The notes: generated from the letters alone by a model not told the origin. A stretch of 64,000 nt of DNA from Maricaulis sp. (GCF_017643475.1 NZ_JAEPNI010000004.1:1-64000); one strand, 5' to 3'; shown: positions 35,297 through 44,992, counted from the stretch's first letter. Numbers and translations: made by a program.

Positions 35297-36697
35297 ATGA
35301 AACTCAATCGACGCGATTTCCTCTCCCGCGCATCCGCAGCCGGTCTTCTCGGCACTGGCGGACTGACCACCAGCCTGATGTCGATGCCGGCTCTGGCGGC
35401 AGACACGACGGGATACAAGGCACTTGTTTGTGTTTTCCTGTTCGGAGGGATGGATCACTATGATGCTGTCATCCCCTACGATCAGGCATCACACGACAGT
35501 TTCGCAACCACGCGCGAAAGCCTGTTTTCGCAGTATGTCAGCGCCAACAGCCCGCGCAGCCGTGACAATTTGCTGGCGCTCAACCCTGTAAACGCCGGCT
35601 CACTCGGCGGCCGCCAGTTTGCGCTGCCGCAGGAGCTGGCCCCCCTCCACACCATGTTTGAATCGGGTGATGCAGCAATCCTCGCGAATGTTGGCCCGCT
35701 GCTCGAGCCAACCAACCGGGAGATGGTGTTGAATGGCCAGGCTCGGCTTCCACGCAAGCTTTTCTCCCACAATGACCAGCAATCCACCTGGATGTCATCT
35801 GCTCCCGAAGGTGCCCTGTTTGGCTGGGGCGGACGTTTCGCTGACGCCGCGCTGGAAGCGAATGCCAACCAGAACTCCCTCTTCACCAGCATGAGTACGT
35901 TCGGGAACCAAGTCTGGCTGTCCGGGGATGTTGCCCAGCAATACCAGCTGTCCATTGGTGGCCCGGACAATCTGATCGCCATTCAATGGCCTCCCTATTT
36001 CGGAGCTGAGGGCCAGGGTGTCTCGGCGATGATGGAGGACCATTTCCGGTCGCAGGGCCTCAGCCCGTCAAATCTCTTCCAACAGGATATCACCGACCGT
36101 TCCCGCAGGGCCCTGGACGCCAATGAGGCCTATTCCAACGCCCGAGACGAAGTCGCCGAGATCACCACGGAGTTTCCGGGTGGGTATTTCGCGCAGCAAT
36201 TGCGCACGGTTGCCGAAGCGATTTCTCTTCGCAATGTCCTCGGCGCCTCCCGCCAGGTCTTCTTCGTCGGACTGGGTGGTTTCGACACCCACTCGACGCA
36301 AGCACGCGACCTGATCAATCGCCAGTCCCAGCTGGCCGCAGGTATCGCCGCCTTCCAGTCCGCCATGGGCGAAATCGGCGCGAGTGATGATGTCACCGTC
36401 TTCACCGCCTCGGATTTCGGCCGTACCCTGTCCATCAATGGTGATGGCACCGATCATGGCTGGGGATCTCACCACTTTATAATCGGTGGTGCAGTCAATG
36501 GCCGCCAGATCTATGGTCAAATGCCTGAATACGGCTTCGAACACGCCCAGGACGCCGGAAATGGTCGCCTTATCCCCACGACCTCGGTCGAACAATATGC
36601 AGCCACTCTGGGGCGTTGGTTCGGCCTGAACGATCAGGAACTGGCCATCGCCCTGCCCGGTCTAAGCAACTTCACAGGCTCGCCCGCCTTCGTCTGA
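35297..36697 (+). CDS. DUF1501 family protein exported by Tat, 466 aa
   Basis: The N-terminus MKLNRRDFLSRASAAGLLGTG carries the twin-arginine motif (NRRDFL) and a cleavage site near ALAAD, so it should be exported folded. Family marks are CVFLFGGMDHYDAVIPYD, DNDQQSTWMSS-like HNDQQSTWMSSAPEGA, GLGGFDTHSTQ and FTASDFGRTLSINGDGTDHGWGSH (partial). The fold is related to the alkaline phosphatase/sulfatase superfamily. It starts 12 bases after the DUF1800 gene, so they form one transcript. Confidence 0.88.
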   Translation: MKLNRRDFLSRASAAGLLGTGGLTTSLMSMPALAADTTGYKALVCVFLFGGMDHYDAVIPYDQASHDSFATTRESLFSQYVSANSPRSRDNLLALNPVNAGSLGGRQFALPQELAPLHTMFESGDAAILANVGPLLEPTNREMVLNGQARLPRKLFSHNDQQSTWMSSAPEGALFGWGGRFADAALEANANQNSLFTSMSTFGNQVWLSGDVAQQYQLSIGGPDNLIAIQWPPYFGAEGQGVSAMMEDHFRSQGLSPSNLFQQDITDRSRRALDANEAYSNARDEVAEITTEFPGGYFAQQLRTVAEAISLRNVLGASRQVFFVGLGGFDTHSTQARDLINRQSQLAAGIAAFQSAMGEIGASDDVTVFTASDFGRTLSINGDGTDHGWGSHHFIIGGAVNGRQIYGQMPEYGFEHAQDAGNGRLIPTTSVEQYAATLGRWFGLNDQELAIALPGLSNFTGSPAFV

Positions 36698-36816
36698 GGC
36701 GGCCCAGTCTGACCGGTGCAGGTGCGTCACTTTCGCAAACGCCACCGAGGGTCGATCGGTCCGATCCCGTAAGGAGGCATCTTCGAAACAAGCTGTCGCG
36801 AGACTGAAAAAGGCAC

Positions 36817-36847
36817 AAAAAACCCTCCGTCGCCAAGGCGTCGGAGG
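36817..36847 (-). terminator. Intrinsic terminator of tRNA-Val
   Basis: On the minus strand CCTCCGACGCC-tt-GGCGACGGAGG (one mismatch) is followed by GTTTTTTG. It lies 76 bases beyond the tRNA 3' end. Confidence 0.8.
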
Positions 36848-36922
36848 ACATCGCACCATCCACTCTGAATGTTCGCCTGCTTTCCCGAATGGCTCGCCGT
36901 CCGAAACCCGCAGGTCGAAGGA

Positions 36923-36998
36923 TGGTGGGCGGTGAGGGGCTCGAACCCCCGACCCTCTCGGTGTAAACGAGATGCTCTCCCAACTGAGCTAACCGCCC
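36923..36998 (-). tRNA. tRNA-Val (anticodon TAC)
   Basis: The acceptor GGGCGGT pairs perfectly with ACCGCCC, the D arm is TAGCTCAGTTGGGAGAGC, the anticodon stem is TCTCG/CGAGA with the loop TTTACAC, and the T arm contains GGGTTCGAGCCC. The CCA end is encoded. Confidence 0.97.
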
Positions 36999-37057
36999 AT
37001 CCGGTGTGGAGCGCGCGTTCTAATAAGCCAAACGCTCCTTGGCAAGCGCTTCATGCG

Positions 37058-37684
37058 CTAGGAACTGTAACGCGTGATCACAGCGTCGATTATCAGGCGC
37101 ATTTGTTCCAGGGCATCGCCCTTTGGATCTTCCTTGAAACTATTGGGAACCGTCTGCACAGTAATGCCATGCACGCTCGCCCACAGGGCACGTGCGAGGT
37201 CGGCACGAAGCTCGGGTTCATTGACCCCCTCGAGTTTATCCAATTCTGCTTCAAGCACACCAAAGAGTGCATTTTCGGCCTCAACAGCCAGCGCATTCGA
37301 ATCTCGATACTGGCGCCGGAACTCCAGGAGATTCGCCCAAAGTTTCTCGTTCGCCTGCACATAGTCGACGTAGGACACAGCCATTTGCATGACCCGTTCC
37401 AGGACCGAGCGTTCCGCGGCTTGAGTCAATGTACGATCCAGGATCAGCGCCAGTTCGGCATAGACATCCATGGCCAAGGCTTCGCGCAGCGCATGCTGAT
37501 CAGGAAAAAACTTGTAGAATGAACCTGTACTTACGCCCGCACTCGCGGCAAGCTGGCGTATCGGAAGCTTTTCCTGCTCGCCGGAACGCAAGAGTTCACG
37601 CGCATGGGATAACAGCCGCTGGCGGACACCGTCTGACAGAGGCGGGCGCCCTCGCCCCCGCGCGTTACGTGAATTCGTTTCCAT
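37058..37684 (-). CDS. TetR family transcriptional regulator, 208 aa
   Basis: The N-terminal helix-turn-helix is clear: RQRLLSHARELLRSGEQEK, then IRQLAASAGVSTGSFYKFFPDQHALREAL. The C-terminal domain is a ligand pocket with no recognisable specificity. I prefer the ATG at 37684 over a TTG at 37696. The gene is divergent from the PspA-like gene at 37796, and two palindromic operators (37712 and 37767) lie between, so it probably represses both itself and that operon. Confidence 0.88.
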   Translation of the reverse strand: METNSRNARGRGRPPLSDGVRQRLLSHARELLRSGEQEKLPIRQLAASAGVSTGSFYKFFPDQHALREALAMDVYAELALILDRTLTQAAERSVLERVMQMAVSYVDYVQANEKLWANLLEFRRQYRDSNALAVEAENALFGVLEAELDKLEGVNEPELRADLARALWASVHGITVQTVPNSFKEDPKGDALEQMRLIIDAVITRYSS

Positions 37685-37711
37685 TTCTACGTTCAACCAT
37701 ACTATTATTTA

Positions 37712-37726
37712 ATGAACAAGGTTCAT
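37712..37726. promoter_or_regulatory. TetR operator 1
   Basis: ATGAAC-aag-GTTCAT is a perfect 6-bp inverted repeat 27 bases upstream of the TetR start. It shares the half-site GAACA/GTTC with operator 2 at 37767. Confidence 0.7.
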
Positions 37727-37766
37727 TTTACACCTTGAATGAATGATATTCGCTTCCACTCTGTTT

Positions 37767-37781
37767 ATGAACATTGTTCAT
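37767..37781. promoter_or_regulatory. TetR operator 2
   Basis: ATGAACATTGTTCAT is a perfect 15-bp palindrome that ends 4 bases before the GGAGG ribosome site of the PspA-like gene. Bound repressor would block this promoter or its early transcript. Its centre is 55 bases from that of operator 1. Confidence 0.75.
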
Positions 37782-37795
37782 TTATGGAGGTATCG

Positions 37796-38491
37796 ATGTT
37801 CTCTACCTTGATGACCGTCATGCGGGGCGAAGTCCGCAAGACCGAGCGCTCCATCGAGCGCCAGAATGCCATCACCATACTGGAGCAGAGAATCGAGGAT
37901 GCTGAGATGGCGCAGGCCAATGCCAAACAGCGCCTCGCCGGGCTGATTCTAAAGGAAAGGAATGAAACCGGTTCACGCACCAGCCTGACCGGCCAGGCGA
38001 GAGAGCTGGAAAATAGGATTAAAAAGGCACTGTGTTCTGACCTGACGGCCCTTGCAGAGGATGCGGCAGGACATCTGGCGCGGCTGGAACGTGATGTCGA
38101 ACGCCTCGACACATCCATTTCCAGGAACCAACTCGCCATCGAACGACTGCGCCGGATGATCGATTCCGGCCAAACCCGGTTGCTGGAGTTGAAACAGGGG
38201 CTCTCTACGGCCCGGACGGTGGCGGCCGAGCGCAGAACGACGGCGGAGTTGAGCGGGGATATTACCGGCATTGCAGCGCTCATTGAGGGCGAGCGTGTAC
38301 TCAACGCCTTCCTCGATCAACCAGACGCCTATGAACATATGGAGATCCTGGAGGAAATCGCGACCGAAAACGACCCAGACACTGTACTGGACCGACTGGC
38401 TGCAGAAGGCTGCGGAGCCCCTGCTCCCCACTCAACCGACGCCGTGCTGGCCCGCATTCGCGCTGGCATGAGCCAGGACGAGGAGAAATGA
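37796..38491 (+). CDS. PspA/IM30 family protein, 231 aa
   Basis: This looks like a PspA-type membrane-stress protein. The start FSTLMTVMRGEVRKTERSIERQNAI resembles the amphipathic first helix, and the rest is nearly all coiled coil (ILEQRIEDAEMAQANAKQRL, LARLERDVERLDTSISRNQL). Family members bind and protect the inner membrane. The ATG at 37796 has GGAGG 5 bases upstream. It is co-transcribed with the small membrane gene at 38493 (1-base gap) and sits behind a TetR operator, in place of the PspF control known from E. coli. Confidence 0.78.
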   Translation: MFSTLMTVMRGEVRKTERSIERQNAITILEQRIEDAEMAQANAKQRLAGLILKERNETGSRTSLTGQARELENRIKKALCSDLTALAEDAAGHLARLERDVERLDTSISRNQLAIERLRRMIDSGQTRLLELKQGLSTARTVAAERRTTAELSGDITGIAALIEGERVLNAFLDQPDAYEHMEILEEIATENDPDTVLDRLAAEGCGAPAPHSTDAVLARIRAGMSQDEEK

Positions 38492-38492
38492 C

Positions 38493-38762
38493 ATGCTGGA
38501 ACAATCAAAACTCTGGATCGGTTTCAATTATGCCTGTGTGGCTATTGCCCTGGGCATGCTCTCCCTCTCCCTCTTGCTGATGCCGGTTGATCTGTCGACC
38601 AAGGGCTATCTTGGCATGGGGATCCTATTCCTCTGCGGCTCTCTCATCACCCTGGTAAAAACGCTGCAGGAAGTGCGGATCAATGAGCAATTTTCCAGCA
38701 AGGTCGAACGCGCCAAGCAGGAAAAATTGCTGAGTGAATATGCATCCAAGGATGCGGCGTAG
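38493..38762 (+). CDS. YiaA/YiaB-like two-helix membrane protein, 89 aa
   Basis: Two hydrophobic segments (IGFNYACVAIALGMLSLSLLL and GYLGMGILFLCGSLITLV) are followed by KTLQEVRINE and a charged tail. The pattern (helix, short loop LSTKGY, helix, KTLQEVR) is that of the YiaAB domain. It directly follows the PspA-like gene, which fits a membrane anchor for that protein. Confidence 0.72.
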   Translation: MLEQSKLWIGFNYACVAIALGMLSLSLLLMPVDLSTKGYLGMGILFLCGSLITLVKTLQEVRINEQFSSKVERAKQEKLLSEYASKDAA

Positions 38763-38773
38763 GCCTGACAGCA

Positions 38774-38810
38774 AAACGGCTCATCGGGGCTTGTAAACCC
38801 GATGAGCCGA
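38774..38810 (-). terminator. Terminator of pheA, possibly bidirectional
   Basis: A perfect 12-bp stem, CGGCTCATCGGG/CCCGATGAGCCG, is followed on the minus strand by TTTTGC. It lies between the convergent yiaA-like gene and pheA and may serve both; on the plus strand no T-run follows. Confidence 0.8.
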
Positions 38811-38833
38811 TTCTGGGAATAGTCTGCCGTGAC

Positions 38834-39988
38834 CTACTCGGCGATACTCACCTGATCAATACGATCGGACGCGTAACAGCCCAGCTGCTTGATCTCACGT
38901 GTGTGCTCCTCGAGCACGGCCATCGCGTCCTTGATGACCCTGTCCTCGACATGGCCATCCACATCCATGATGAACATCTCTTCCCAGGGATTGCCCGGAA
39001 TGGGACGGCTTTCCAGCTTGACCAGGTTCACGGCCCCATCGCGGAACCCCATCAGCGCATCCACGAGCGCGCCCGGCGTATCACGTGTGGTGAACATCAT
39101 CGATGTCTTGCACTCGACCTCACGCGTCGGGTTCTTGCTGTCGCGTCCCAGAACGATGAAACGCGTGATATTCTGCTCGTGATCGCCAACACCGCTTTCC
39201 AGGATGTCAAATCCAAAGAGCGCAGCGGCGTCAGCCCCCGCGATCACGCCGGCCGTATCATCATCCTCAAGCAAGCGCTCAAGCGCACGGGTCGAACTGG
39301 ACGCCATGTGGGACTCGATCTCGGGATGTCCGGCCAGCCAGCGGCGTGACTGCGCCAGCGCCTGAGGGTGGCCATAGACGCGACTGATGCGCCCCAGCCC
39401 CGTGGACCGGCCAATCAGGCAGTGATCGACGCGCAAAAGGAACTCACCAACGATACGGGCATTGCCAGCGAGAAGAAGGTCATAAACTTCATTGATGGAA
39501 CCGGTCGTGGTGTTCTCGATGGGGATAACACCGAAATCCACCTCGCCGCTCTCCACAGCGCGGAAGATGGAGATGAAGTCGCGTTTGGGGGCCGGAACGA
39601 CACTCGCATTGCGGCGTTCAAACACACGCTGGGCAGCGATATGGCTGTAGCTTCCTGGGCCGCCGAGATAGGCGACAGTTGCTTCGTTGAGGTCTTCATC
39701 GCGCATGCTGTCGAAATGGGTGCGCTGGCGCTGGATCGACGCTTCGAACAGGCCCTGGAACAGGCCCTCTACCAGTTCCGGCGCCACACCTTGGGACTTG
39801 CCGCGTTCAACAGCATCGAGAAGCACGGCCTGCTCGCGCTCACGATCGCGCACTGGCAACCCCTGTTCGGCCTTGGCGCGGAGGATTTCCTCCACCAGGT
39901 CACCGCGTTTCGCGATGGTGTCGATCAATAACCGGTCCAGTTCGGAAATCTGCTGACGGACCTGGTCCCTCGCTTGTGTGTCGCTCAT
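38834..39988 (-). CDS. pheA: Chorismate mutase / prephenate dehydratase (P-protein)
   Basis: This is a 384-aa bifunctional enzyme that makes phenylpyruvate from chorismate. Residues 1-90 are an AroQ-type chorismate mutase (VRQQISELDRLLIDTIAKRGDLV, RDREREQAVL). The dehydratase domain follows (VAYLGGPGSYSHIAAQRVF, GVIPIENTTTGSINEVYDLL), and the C-terminal ACT domain (TPGALVDALMGFRDGAVNLVKLESRPIPG, in part) binds phenylalanine for feedback control. I chose the ATG at 39988; the frame opens earlier through the attenuator, where it cannot be coding. A leader peptide and terminator lie just upstream. Confidence 0.92.
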   Translation of the reverse strand: MSDTQARDQVRQQISELDRLLIDTIAKRGDLVEEILRAKAEQGLPVRDREREQAVLLDAVERGKSQGVAPELVEGLFQGLFEASIQRQRTHFDSMRDEDLNEATVAYLGGPGSYSHIAAQRVFERRNASVVPAPKRDFISIFRAVESGEVDFGVIPIENTTTGSINEVYDLLLAGNARIVGEFLLRVDHCLIGRSTGLGRISRVYGHPQALAQSRRWLAGHPEIESHMASSSTRALERLLEDDDTAGVIAGADAAALFGFDILESGVGDHEQNITRFIVLGRDSKNPTREVECKTSMMFTTRDTPGALVDALMGFRDGAVNLVKLESRPIPGNPWEEMFIMDVDGHVEDRVIKDAMAVLEEHTREIKQLGCYASDRIDQVSIAE

Positions 39989-40000
39989 GTCCTTTACCCC

Positions 40001-40033
40001 AAATGAAAAGGACCTCCCGCTCGGGGAGGTCCT
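40001..40033 (-). terminator. pheA attenuator (leader terminator)
   Basis: On the minus strand AGGACCTCCC-cgagc-GGGAGGTCCT forms a 10-bp stem followed by TTTCATTT, ending 13 bases before the pheA start. A terminator inside the leader, 25 bases after a Phe-rich leader peptide, is the layout of ribosome-mediated attenuation. Confidence 0.85.
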
Positions 40034-40058
40034 GGAAACTTGTTGCTTGTCACGCAAA

Positions 40059-40130
40059 CTATCCGGCCACCGCCCCCGTTCGGGTCACGTCGGTAAAATA
40101 GCCAAAAAAGAAATAAGTCGTGCAAGTCAT
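40059..40130 (-). CDS. pheL: pheA leader peptide, 23 aa
   Basis: The minus strand reads MTCTTYFFFGYF, then TDVTRTGAVAG and TAG. It holds four Phe codons (three in a row) and two Tyr codons in the first 12 residues, so a ribosome would stall there when Phe-tRNA is scarce. The stalled ribosome should stop the terminator at 40001-40033 from forming and let pheA be read. Leader GC runs (CGGGGGCGG) can pair with the left arm of that hairpin, a possible antiterminator. The peptide itself is not expected to have another function. Confidence 0.82.
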   Translation of the reverse strand: MTCTTYFFFGYFTDVTRTGAVAG

Positions 40131-40198
40131 GCGGAGACTGTGCGCAGCCGGTCGGGTGGCGTCAATCCCCTCAGAGTTAACAAAGCGCCGTTTTCTGC

Positions 40199-40228
40199 AA
40201 AAAAGAGCCGGGATAAGCATCCCGGCTC
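40199..40228 (-). terminator. Intrinsic terminator of lon
   Basis: GAGCCGGGAT-gctt-ATCCCGGCTC (10-bp stem) is followed on the minus strand by TTTTTTGC, 34 bases past the lon stop. It separates lon from the pheA leader, which must therefore have its own promoter within 40131-40198; a TTGACG at about 40163 is a candidate -35. Confidence 0.9.
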
Positions 40229-40261
40229 TCATTTTATTGCTCAAATTCGTTTCAGGTGAAA

Positions 40262-42664
40262 CTAGTGCGCAATCGGCGTGCTCTCGCCTCCACCTGGTGT
40301 AGAGGAAACCGCCGCCAGGGCAGCCTCGTCCGCCTCGGTCCACTCGACCGGCTCGACTGGCTCGACCAGGGCGCGCGTGAGGACTTCATCAGCAGTCTCG
40401 ACCGGAATGATTTCCAGGCCTTCCTTGACGTTGTCCGGGATCTCCTCAAGATCCTTCTCATTCTCTTTCGGAATAAGCACCGTCTTAACACCGCCGCGCA
40501 GGGCCGCGAGCAGTTTTTCCTTCAACCCGCCGATCGGCAGGACACGGCCACGCAAGGTGATCTCGCCGGTCATGGCAATGTCCTTGCACACCGGAATTCC
40601 GGTCAGCACGGAGACGATGGCAGTCATCATGCCGATACCCGCTGACGGACCGTCCTTCGGCGTTGCCCCTTCGGGCACGTGAACGTGGATATCGGTTGCG
40701 CGGAACACGGTGGGCTTTACGCCGACGGATGGCGCGCGCGACTGCACAAAGGAGTTCGCTGCGGAGATCGATTCCTTCATCACATCGCGCAGATTACCGG
40801 TGACCTTCATCTGGCCCTTTCCGGGCATGCGCACGGCTTCGATCGTCAACAGGTCACCACCGACTTCCGTCCAGGCAAGTCCGGTGACAACACCAATCTG
40901 GTCCTGGTTCTCGGTCTCACCGAAACGGTGTTTGCGGATACCGGAATAGTCCTTGAGATTGGCCGGTGTAATAGAGATCGTTTTCTCTTCACCGCTCTCG
41001 ATCTTGCGCACGGACTTGCGCGCCAGATTGGAGATTTCACGCTCGAGATTACGCACGCCAGCTTCGCGCGTGTAATAGCGGATCAGGTCACGCAGACCGT
41101 CCTCGGTCAGCTCCCACTCGTCGGCCTTGAGCGCGTGGTTCTTCAGCGTCTTGGGCAGGAGGTGGCGCTTGGCGATCTCGACTTTCTCATCCTCGGTGTA
41201 ACCGGCGATGCGGATGATCTCCATCCGGTCGAGAAGGGGTTGCGGCAGGTTGAGCGTGTTTGCCGTCGTCACGAACATAATGTCGGACAGATCGTAATCG
41301 ACTTCCAGATAGTGATCGGCAAAGGTCGAATTCTGTTCCGGGTCCAGCACTTCAAGCAGGGCAGACGCCGGGTCGCCACGATAATCCGCGCCCAGCTTGT
41401 CGATCTCATCGAGCAGGAAGAGCGGGTTGGACGAATTTGTCTTTTTCATCGACTGGATGATGCGGCCCGGCATGGAACCGATATAGGTCCGGCGGTGACC
41501 GCGGATCTCAGCCTCGTCACGCACACCGCCCAGCGACATGCGCACAAAGTCACGTCCCGTTGCCTTGGCGATGGAACGACCCAGCGAGGTCTTGCCCACG
41601 CCCGGCGGACCGACAAGACACAGGATCGGGCCACGCAGCTTCTTGGTGCGCGCCTGCACAGCGAGGTGCTCGAGAATGCGCTCCTTGACCTTCTCCAGAC
41701 CATAATGATCGCTGTCGAGAATGCCCTCGGCACGCCCCAGATCGTTCTTGAGGCGTTTGCGCTTGCCCCAGGGCAGCGCCAGGATCCAGTCGAGATAATT
41801 GCGAACAACCGTCGCCTCGGCGGACATCGGGCTCATCTGGCGGAGTTTCTTGAACTCGGCATCGGCCTTGGTGCGCGCTTCCTTGGACAATTTGGCTTCG
41901 GACAGACGCTGTTCCAGCTCTGCGAGTTCCTCGCGGCCGTCATCGCCCTCACCCAGCTCACGCTGGATCGCCTTCATCTGTTCATTCAGATAGTATTCGC
42001 GCTGCGTCTTTTCCATCTGGCGCTTGACGCGGCTGCGGATCTTTTTCTCGACCTGCAGCACGCCGATCTCGCCTTCCATCAGGCCGAGCACACGTTCGAG
42101 ACGCGAAGAAACATCCGTCTCTTCAAGCAGGCTCTGCTTCTCCTCGATCTTGACGGCCAGGTGGGCGGAAATCGTATCGGCCAGCTTGCCCGGATCAGTG
42201 ATCTGAGGCAGCGACGCGAGGGCTTCCGGAGGGACTTTCTTGTTCAGCTTGACGTAGTCATCGAACTTGGCGGCGACCGAGCGCATCAGCGCTTCATGTT
42301 CGCTTTCATCGCCCTGATCCTCGATGATCGTTTCGCACTCCGCCTCGTAATAGGTCTCGTTGTCGAGGTGCTTGCTGATCTCGACGCGCACACCGCCTTC
42401 GACCAGCACCTTGACGGTGCCATCGGGCAGTTTCAGCAATTGCAGGACAGACGCGATCACACCGGTTGAATGAATGGCGTTCGGAGCCGGTTCATCGTCA
42501 GACGCATTGCGCTGGGTCGCGAGCAGGATCTGCTTGTCCGCCCGCATCACTTCTTCCAGGGCCTTCACGGATTTTTCCCGGCCGACAAACAGCGGCACGA
42601 TCATGTGCGGGAAAACGACAATGTCGCGAAGCGGCAGAAGCGGAAGGGTTTTCACTGTGGACAT
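40262..42664 (-). CDS. lon: ATP-dependent protease Lon
   Basis: This is an 800-aa cytoplasmic AAA+ protease. The N-terminal substrate domain begins [20 protein letters not shown]; Walker A is [20 protein letters not shown]; Walker B is [10 protein letters not shown]. In the protease domain the catalytic serine is in [11 protein letters not shown] and the lysine in [14 protein letters not shown]. Length and motifs are normal. It degrades misfolded proteins and, in Caulobacter relatives, cell-cycle regulators such as CcrM and DnaA. It has a 134-base gap to clpX. Confidence 0.96.
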   Translation of the reverse strand: MSTVKTLPLLPLRDIVVFPHMIVPLFVGREKSVKALEEVMRADKQILLATQRNASDDEPAPNAIHSTGVIASVLQLLKLPDGTVKVLVEGGVRVEISKHLDNETYYEAECETIIEDQGDESEHEALMRSVAAKFDDYVKLNKKVPPEALASLPQITDPGKLADTISAHLAVKIEEKQSLLEETDVSSRLERVLGLMEGEIGVLQVEKKIRSRVKRQMEKTQREYYLNEQMKAIQRELGEGDDGREELAELEQRLSEAKLSKEARTKADAEFKKLRQMSPMSAEATVVRNYLDWILALPWGKRKRLKNDLGRAEGILDSDHYGLEKVKERILEHLAVQARTKKLRGPILCLVGPPGVGKTSLGRSIAKATGRDFVRMSLGGVRDEAEIRGHRRTYIGSMPGRIIQSMKKTNSSNPLFLLDEIDKLGADYRGDPASALLEVLDPEQNSTFADHYLEVDYDLSDIMFVTTANTLNLPQPLLDRMEIIRIAGYTEDEKVEIAKRHLLPKTLKNHALKADEWELTEDGLRDLIRYYTREAGVRNLEREISNLARKSVRKIESGEEKTISITPANLKDYSGIRKHRFGETENQDQIGVVTGLAWTEVGGDLLTIEAVRMPGKGQMKVTGNLRDVMKESISAANSFVQSRAPSVGVKPTVFRATDIHVHVPEGATPKDGPSAGIGMMTAIVSVLTGIPVCKDIAMTGEITLRGRVLPIGGLKEKLLAALRGGVKTVLIPKENEKDLEEIPDNVKEGLEIIPVETADEVLTRALVEPVEPVEWTEADEAALAAVSSTPGGGESTPIAH

Positions 42665-42798
42665 GGATACTCCATTCGCGGCTCCAGCCGCGTCGCATTC
42701 AATGGGAATTTGACGCGATTCGCGGTGGAACCGGCGGCTAAGACTGTGACAGTTGAGGCTGTCTTCAGATCAACAGGTGGCGATCCGAGAGCCGAACG

Positions 42799-44073
42799 TC
42801 AAGCGCCCTCGGCTGTCTCTTCCTTGCGGTCTGCATAGATGTAGAGAGGTTTACCATTGCCATCAACAACTTCGCCGTTGACCACGACCTCTTCAACACC
42901 ATCAAGGCCAGGCAGTTCGAACATGGTTTCCAGCAGAATGCCTTCCATGATCGAGCGCAGGCCGCGCGCACCGGTCTTGCGCTGGATCGCACGCTGGGCG
43001 ATCGCCTTGAGCGCATCTTCGGTAAAGGTCAGGCCAACGCCTTCCATCTCGAACAGGCGCTGATATTGCTTGACCAGAGCGTTTTTCGGCTCGGTCAGGA
43101 TCTTGATCAGGGCACCCTCGTCCAGGTCTTCCAGCGTTGCGATGACCGGCAGACGACCGACAAATTCCGGGATCAGGCCGAAACGGTTGAGGTCATCCGG
43201 CTCGACATCACGCAGAATTTCGCCGGTGCCACGATCATCAGGCTCACGCACATCGGCACCAAAGCCGATAGAGGAGCCCTGACCGCGCTGGGAGATCACC
43301 TTGTCGAGACCGGCGAAGGCACCGCCCACGACGAACAGGATATTGGTCGTGTCCACCTGCAGGAATTCCTGCTGGGGGTGTTTGCGACCACCTTGCGGCG
43401 GCACGGATGCGACCGTGCCTTCCATGATTTTCAGCAGCGCCTGCTGCACGCCCTCACCGGACACATCACGGGTGATGGACGGGTTGTCGGACTTGCGCGA
43501 GATCTTGTCGATCTCGTCGATATAGACGATGCCGCGCTGGGCTCGCTCAACATTGTAGTCGGCGGCCTGCAGCAGTTTCAGCACGATATTCTCGACGTCC
43601 TCACCAACATAACCGGCTTCGGTCAGAGTGGTGGCGTCCGCCATCGTGAACGGCACATCCAAGATGCGTGCGAGGGTCTGGGCCAGCAGCGTCTTGCCGC
43701 AACCCGTCGGGCCAATCAGCAGGATGTTGGACTTGGCCAGCTCGACATCACCGCCATTCTGGGTGGCGTGGTTGAGACGTTTGTAGTGGTTGTGGACGGC
43801 AACGGAGAGCACGCGCTTGGCATGTCCCTGCCCGATCACATAGTCGTTCAGGATATCGAAGATCTCCTGCGGAGCCGGGACATTGCCCTTGGACTTGACC
43901 AGCGAGGACTTGCTCTCCTCACGGATGATATCCATGCAGAGTTCGACACACTCGTCGCAGATAAAGACGGTCGGTCCCGCAATCAGCTTGCGAACCTCGT
44001 GCTGGCTCTTGCCGCAGAAAGAACAATACAGCGTGTTCTTCGCTTCGCCTTCGCCGCCTGTCGTCTTACTCAT
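42799..44073 (-). CDS. clpX: ATP-dependent Clp protease ATP-binding subunit ClpX
   Basis: This is a 424-aa hexameric unfoldase that feeds ClpP. The N-terminal zinc domain has [11 protein letters not shown] and [10 protein letters not shown]; Walker A is [15 protein letters not shown]; the pore loop is [32 protein letters not shown] (in part) is the Walker B and RKH region. The IGF-type ClpP-binding loop is present as SIGFGADV. Normal length. Confidence 0.96.
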   Translation of the reverse strand: MSKTTGGEGEAKNTLYCSFCGKSQHEVRKLIAGPTVFICDECVELCMDIIREESKSSLVKSKGNVPAPQEIFDILNDYVIGQGHAKRVLSVAVHNHYKRLNHATQNGGDVELAKSNILLIGPTGCGKTLLAQTLARILDVPFTMADATTLTEAGYVGEDVENIVLKLLQAADYNVERAQRGIVYIDEIDKISRKSDNPSITRDVSGEGVQQALLKIMEGTVASVPPQGGRKHPQQEFLQVDTTNILFVVGGAFAGLDKVISQRGQGSSIGFGADVREPDDRGTGEILRDVEPDDLNRFGLIPEFVGRLPVIATLEDLDEGALIKILTEPKNALVKQYQRLFEMEGVGLTFTEDALKAIAQRAIQRKTGARGLRSIMEGILLETMFELPGLDGVEEVVVNGEVVDGNGKPLYIYADRKEETAEGA

Positions 44074-44237
44074 GACCGCTCCAATTCAACCCGCAAGCAC
44101 TGGGTCTATACCATGCCTGCTTTCAGTTTCGTTTCGTACAAAATCGCAATCGATCTTTAGCGAAACGTTTCCGCATACTGTTATTCGACCACAGTGTTGT
44201 AGCGCAGATCAAGCAGGATCCGCGCCAACAATCACAT

Positions 44238-44867
44238 CTAGTCCTCGGCTGCGTCCTCGCCGCCACGGGTCTGAACGATCTGGTCGATCAGTCCGAATTC
44301 CTTGCCCTCTTCCGCCGACATGAAATTGTCGCGGTCCAGTGCAGCCTCGATTTCTTCGTATTTGCGACCGGTGTGCTCGACATAGATCTCGTTCAGACGA
44401 CGCTTGATCTTCATGATGTCAGCTGCGTGACGCTCGATGTCGGACGCCTGCCCACGGAAACCGCCGGACGGCTGGTGCACCATGATGCGCGCATTCGGCG
44501 TGGCAAAACGCATGTCCGTCTCTCCACCGGTCAGCAGCAGCGAGCCCATGGAGGCTGCCATGCCCAGACAGATCGTGGAAACAGGGCTGCGAATGTATTT
44601 CATCGTGTCATAGATACCCAACCCGGCCGAAACGACACCGCCCGGCGAGTTGATGTACATGGAGATTTCCTTCTTCGGGTTTTCCGACTCAAGGAAGAGC
44701 AGCTGGGCAATGACCAGGCTCGCCATGTGGTCCTCGACCGGTCCGGTCAGGAAGATAATCCGCTCCTTGAGCAGACGGGAAAAGATATCAAAGGAACGCT
44801 CGCCCCGGCTGGTCTGCTCGACGACCATGGGAACAAGATTCATCATCACATCCTGGGGATCTCTCAT
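44238..44867 (-). CDS. clpP: ATP-dependent Clp protease proteolytic subunit
   Basis: This is a 209-aa serine peptidase that forms the ClpP double ring. The catalytic serine is in [16 protein letters not shown], the histidine in [13 protein letters not shown] and the aspartate in [13 protein letters not shown] chose the ATG at 44867 because AAGGAG is placed 6 bases before it; the longer frame to 44912 is not supported. It lies 164 bases upstream of clpX on the same strand. Confidence 0.95.
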   Translation of the reverse strand: MRDPQDVMMNLVPMVVEQTSRGERSFDIFSRLLKERIIFLTGPVEDHMASLVIAQLLFLESENPKKEISMYINSPGGVVSAGLGIYDTMKYIRSPVSTICLGMAASMGSLLLTGGETDMRFATPNARIMVHQPSGGFRGQASDIERHAADIMKIKRRLNEIYVEHTGRKYEEIEAALDRDNFMSAEEGKEFGLIDQIVQTRGGEDAAED

Positions 44868-44992
44868 ATCGCGCTCCTTGGGGTATCGGCACAGCGGACG
44901 CCGCCGATTCATGGGAAGTAGTCAGAACTATTGCGGCGCTCGCCCGACGAGGCAAGGCCATCAACACAGCTCTAGACTGCAAGGTATGACCA

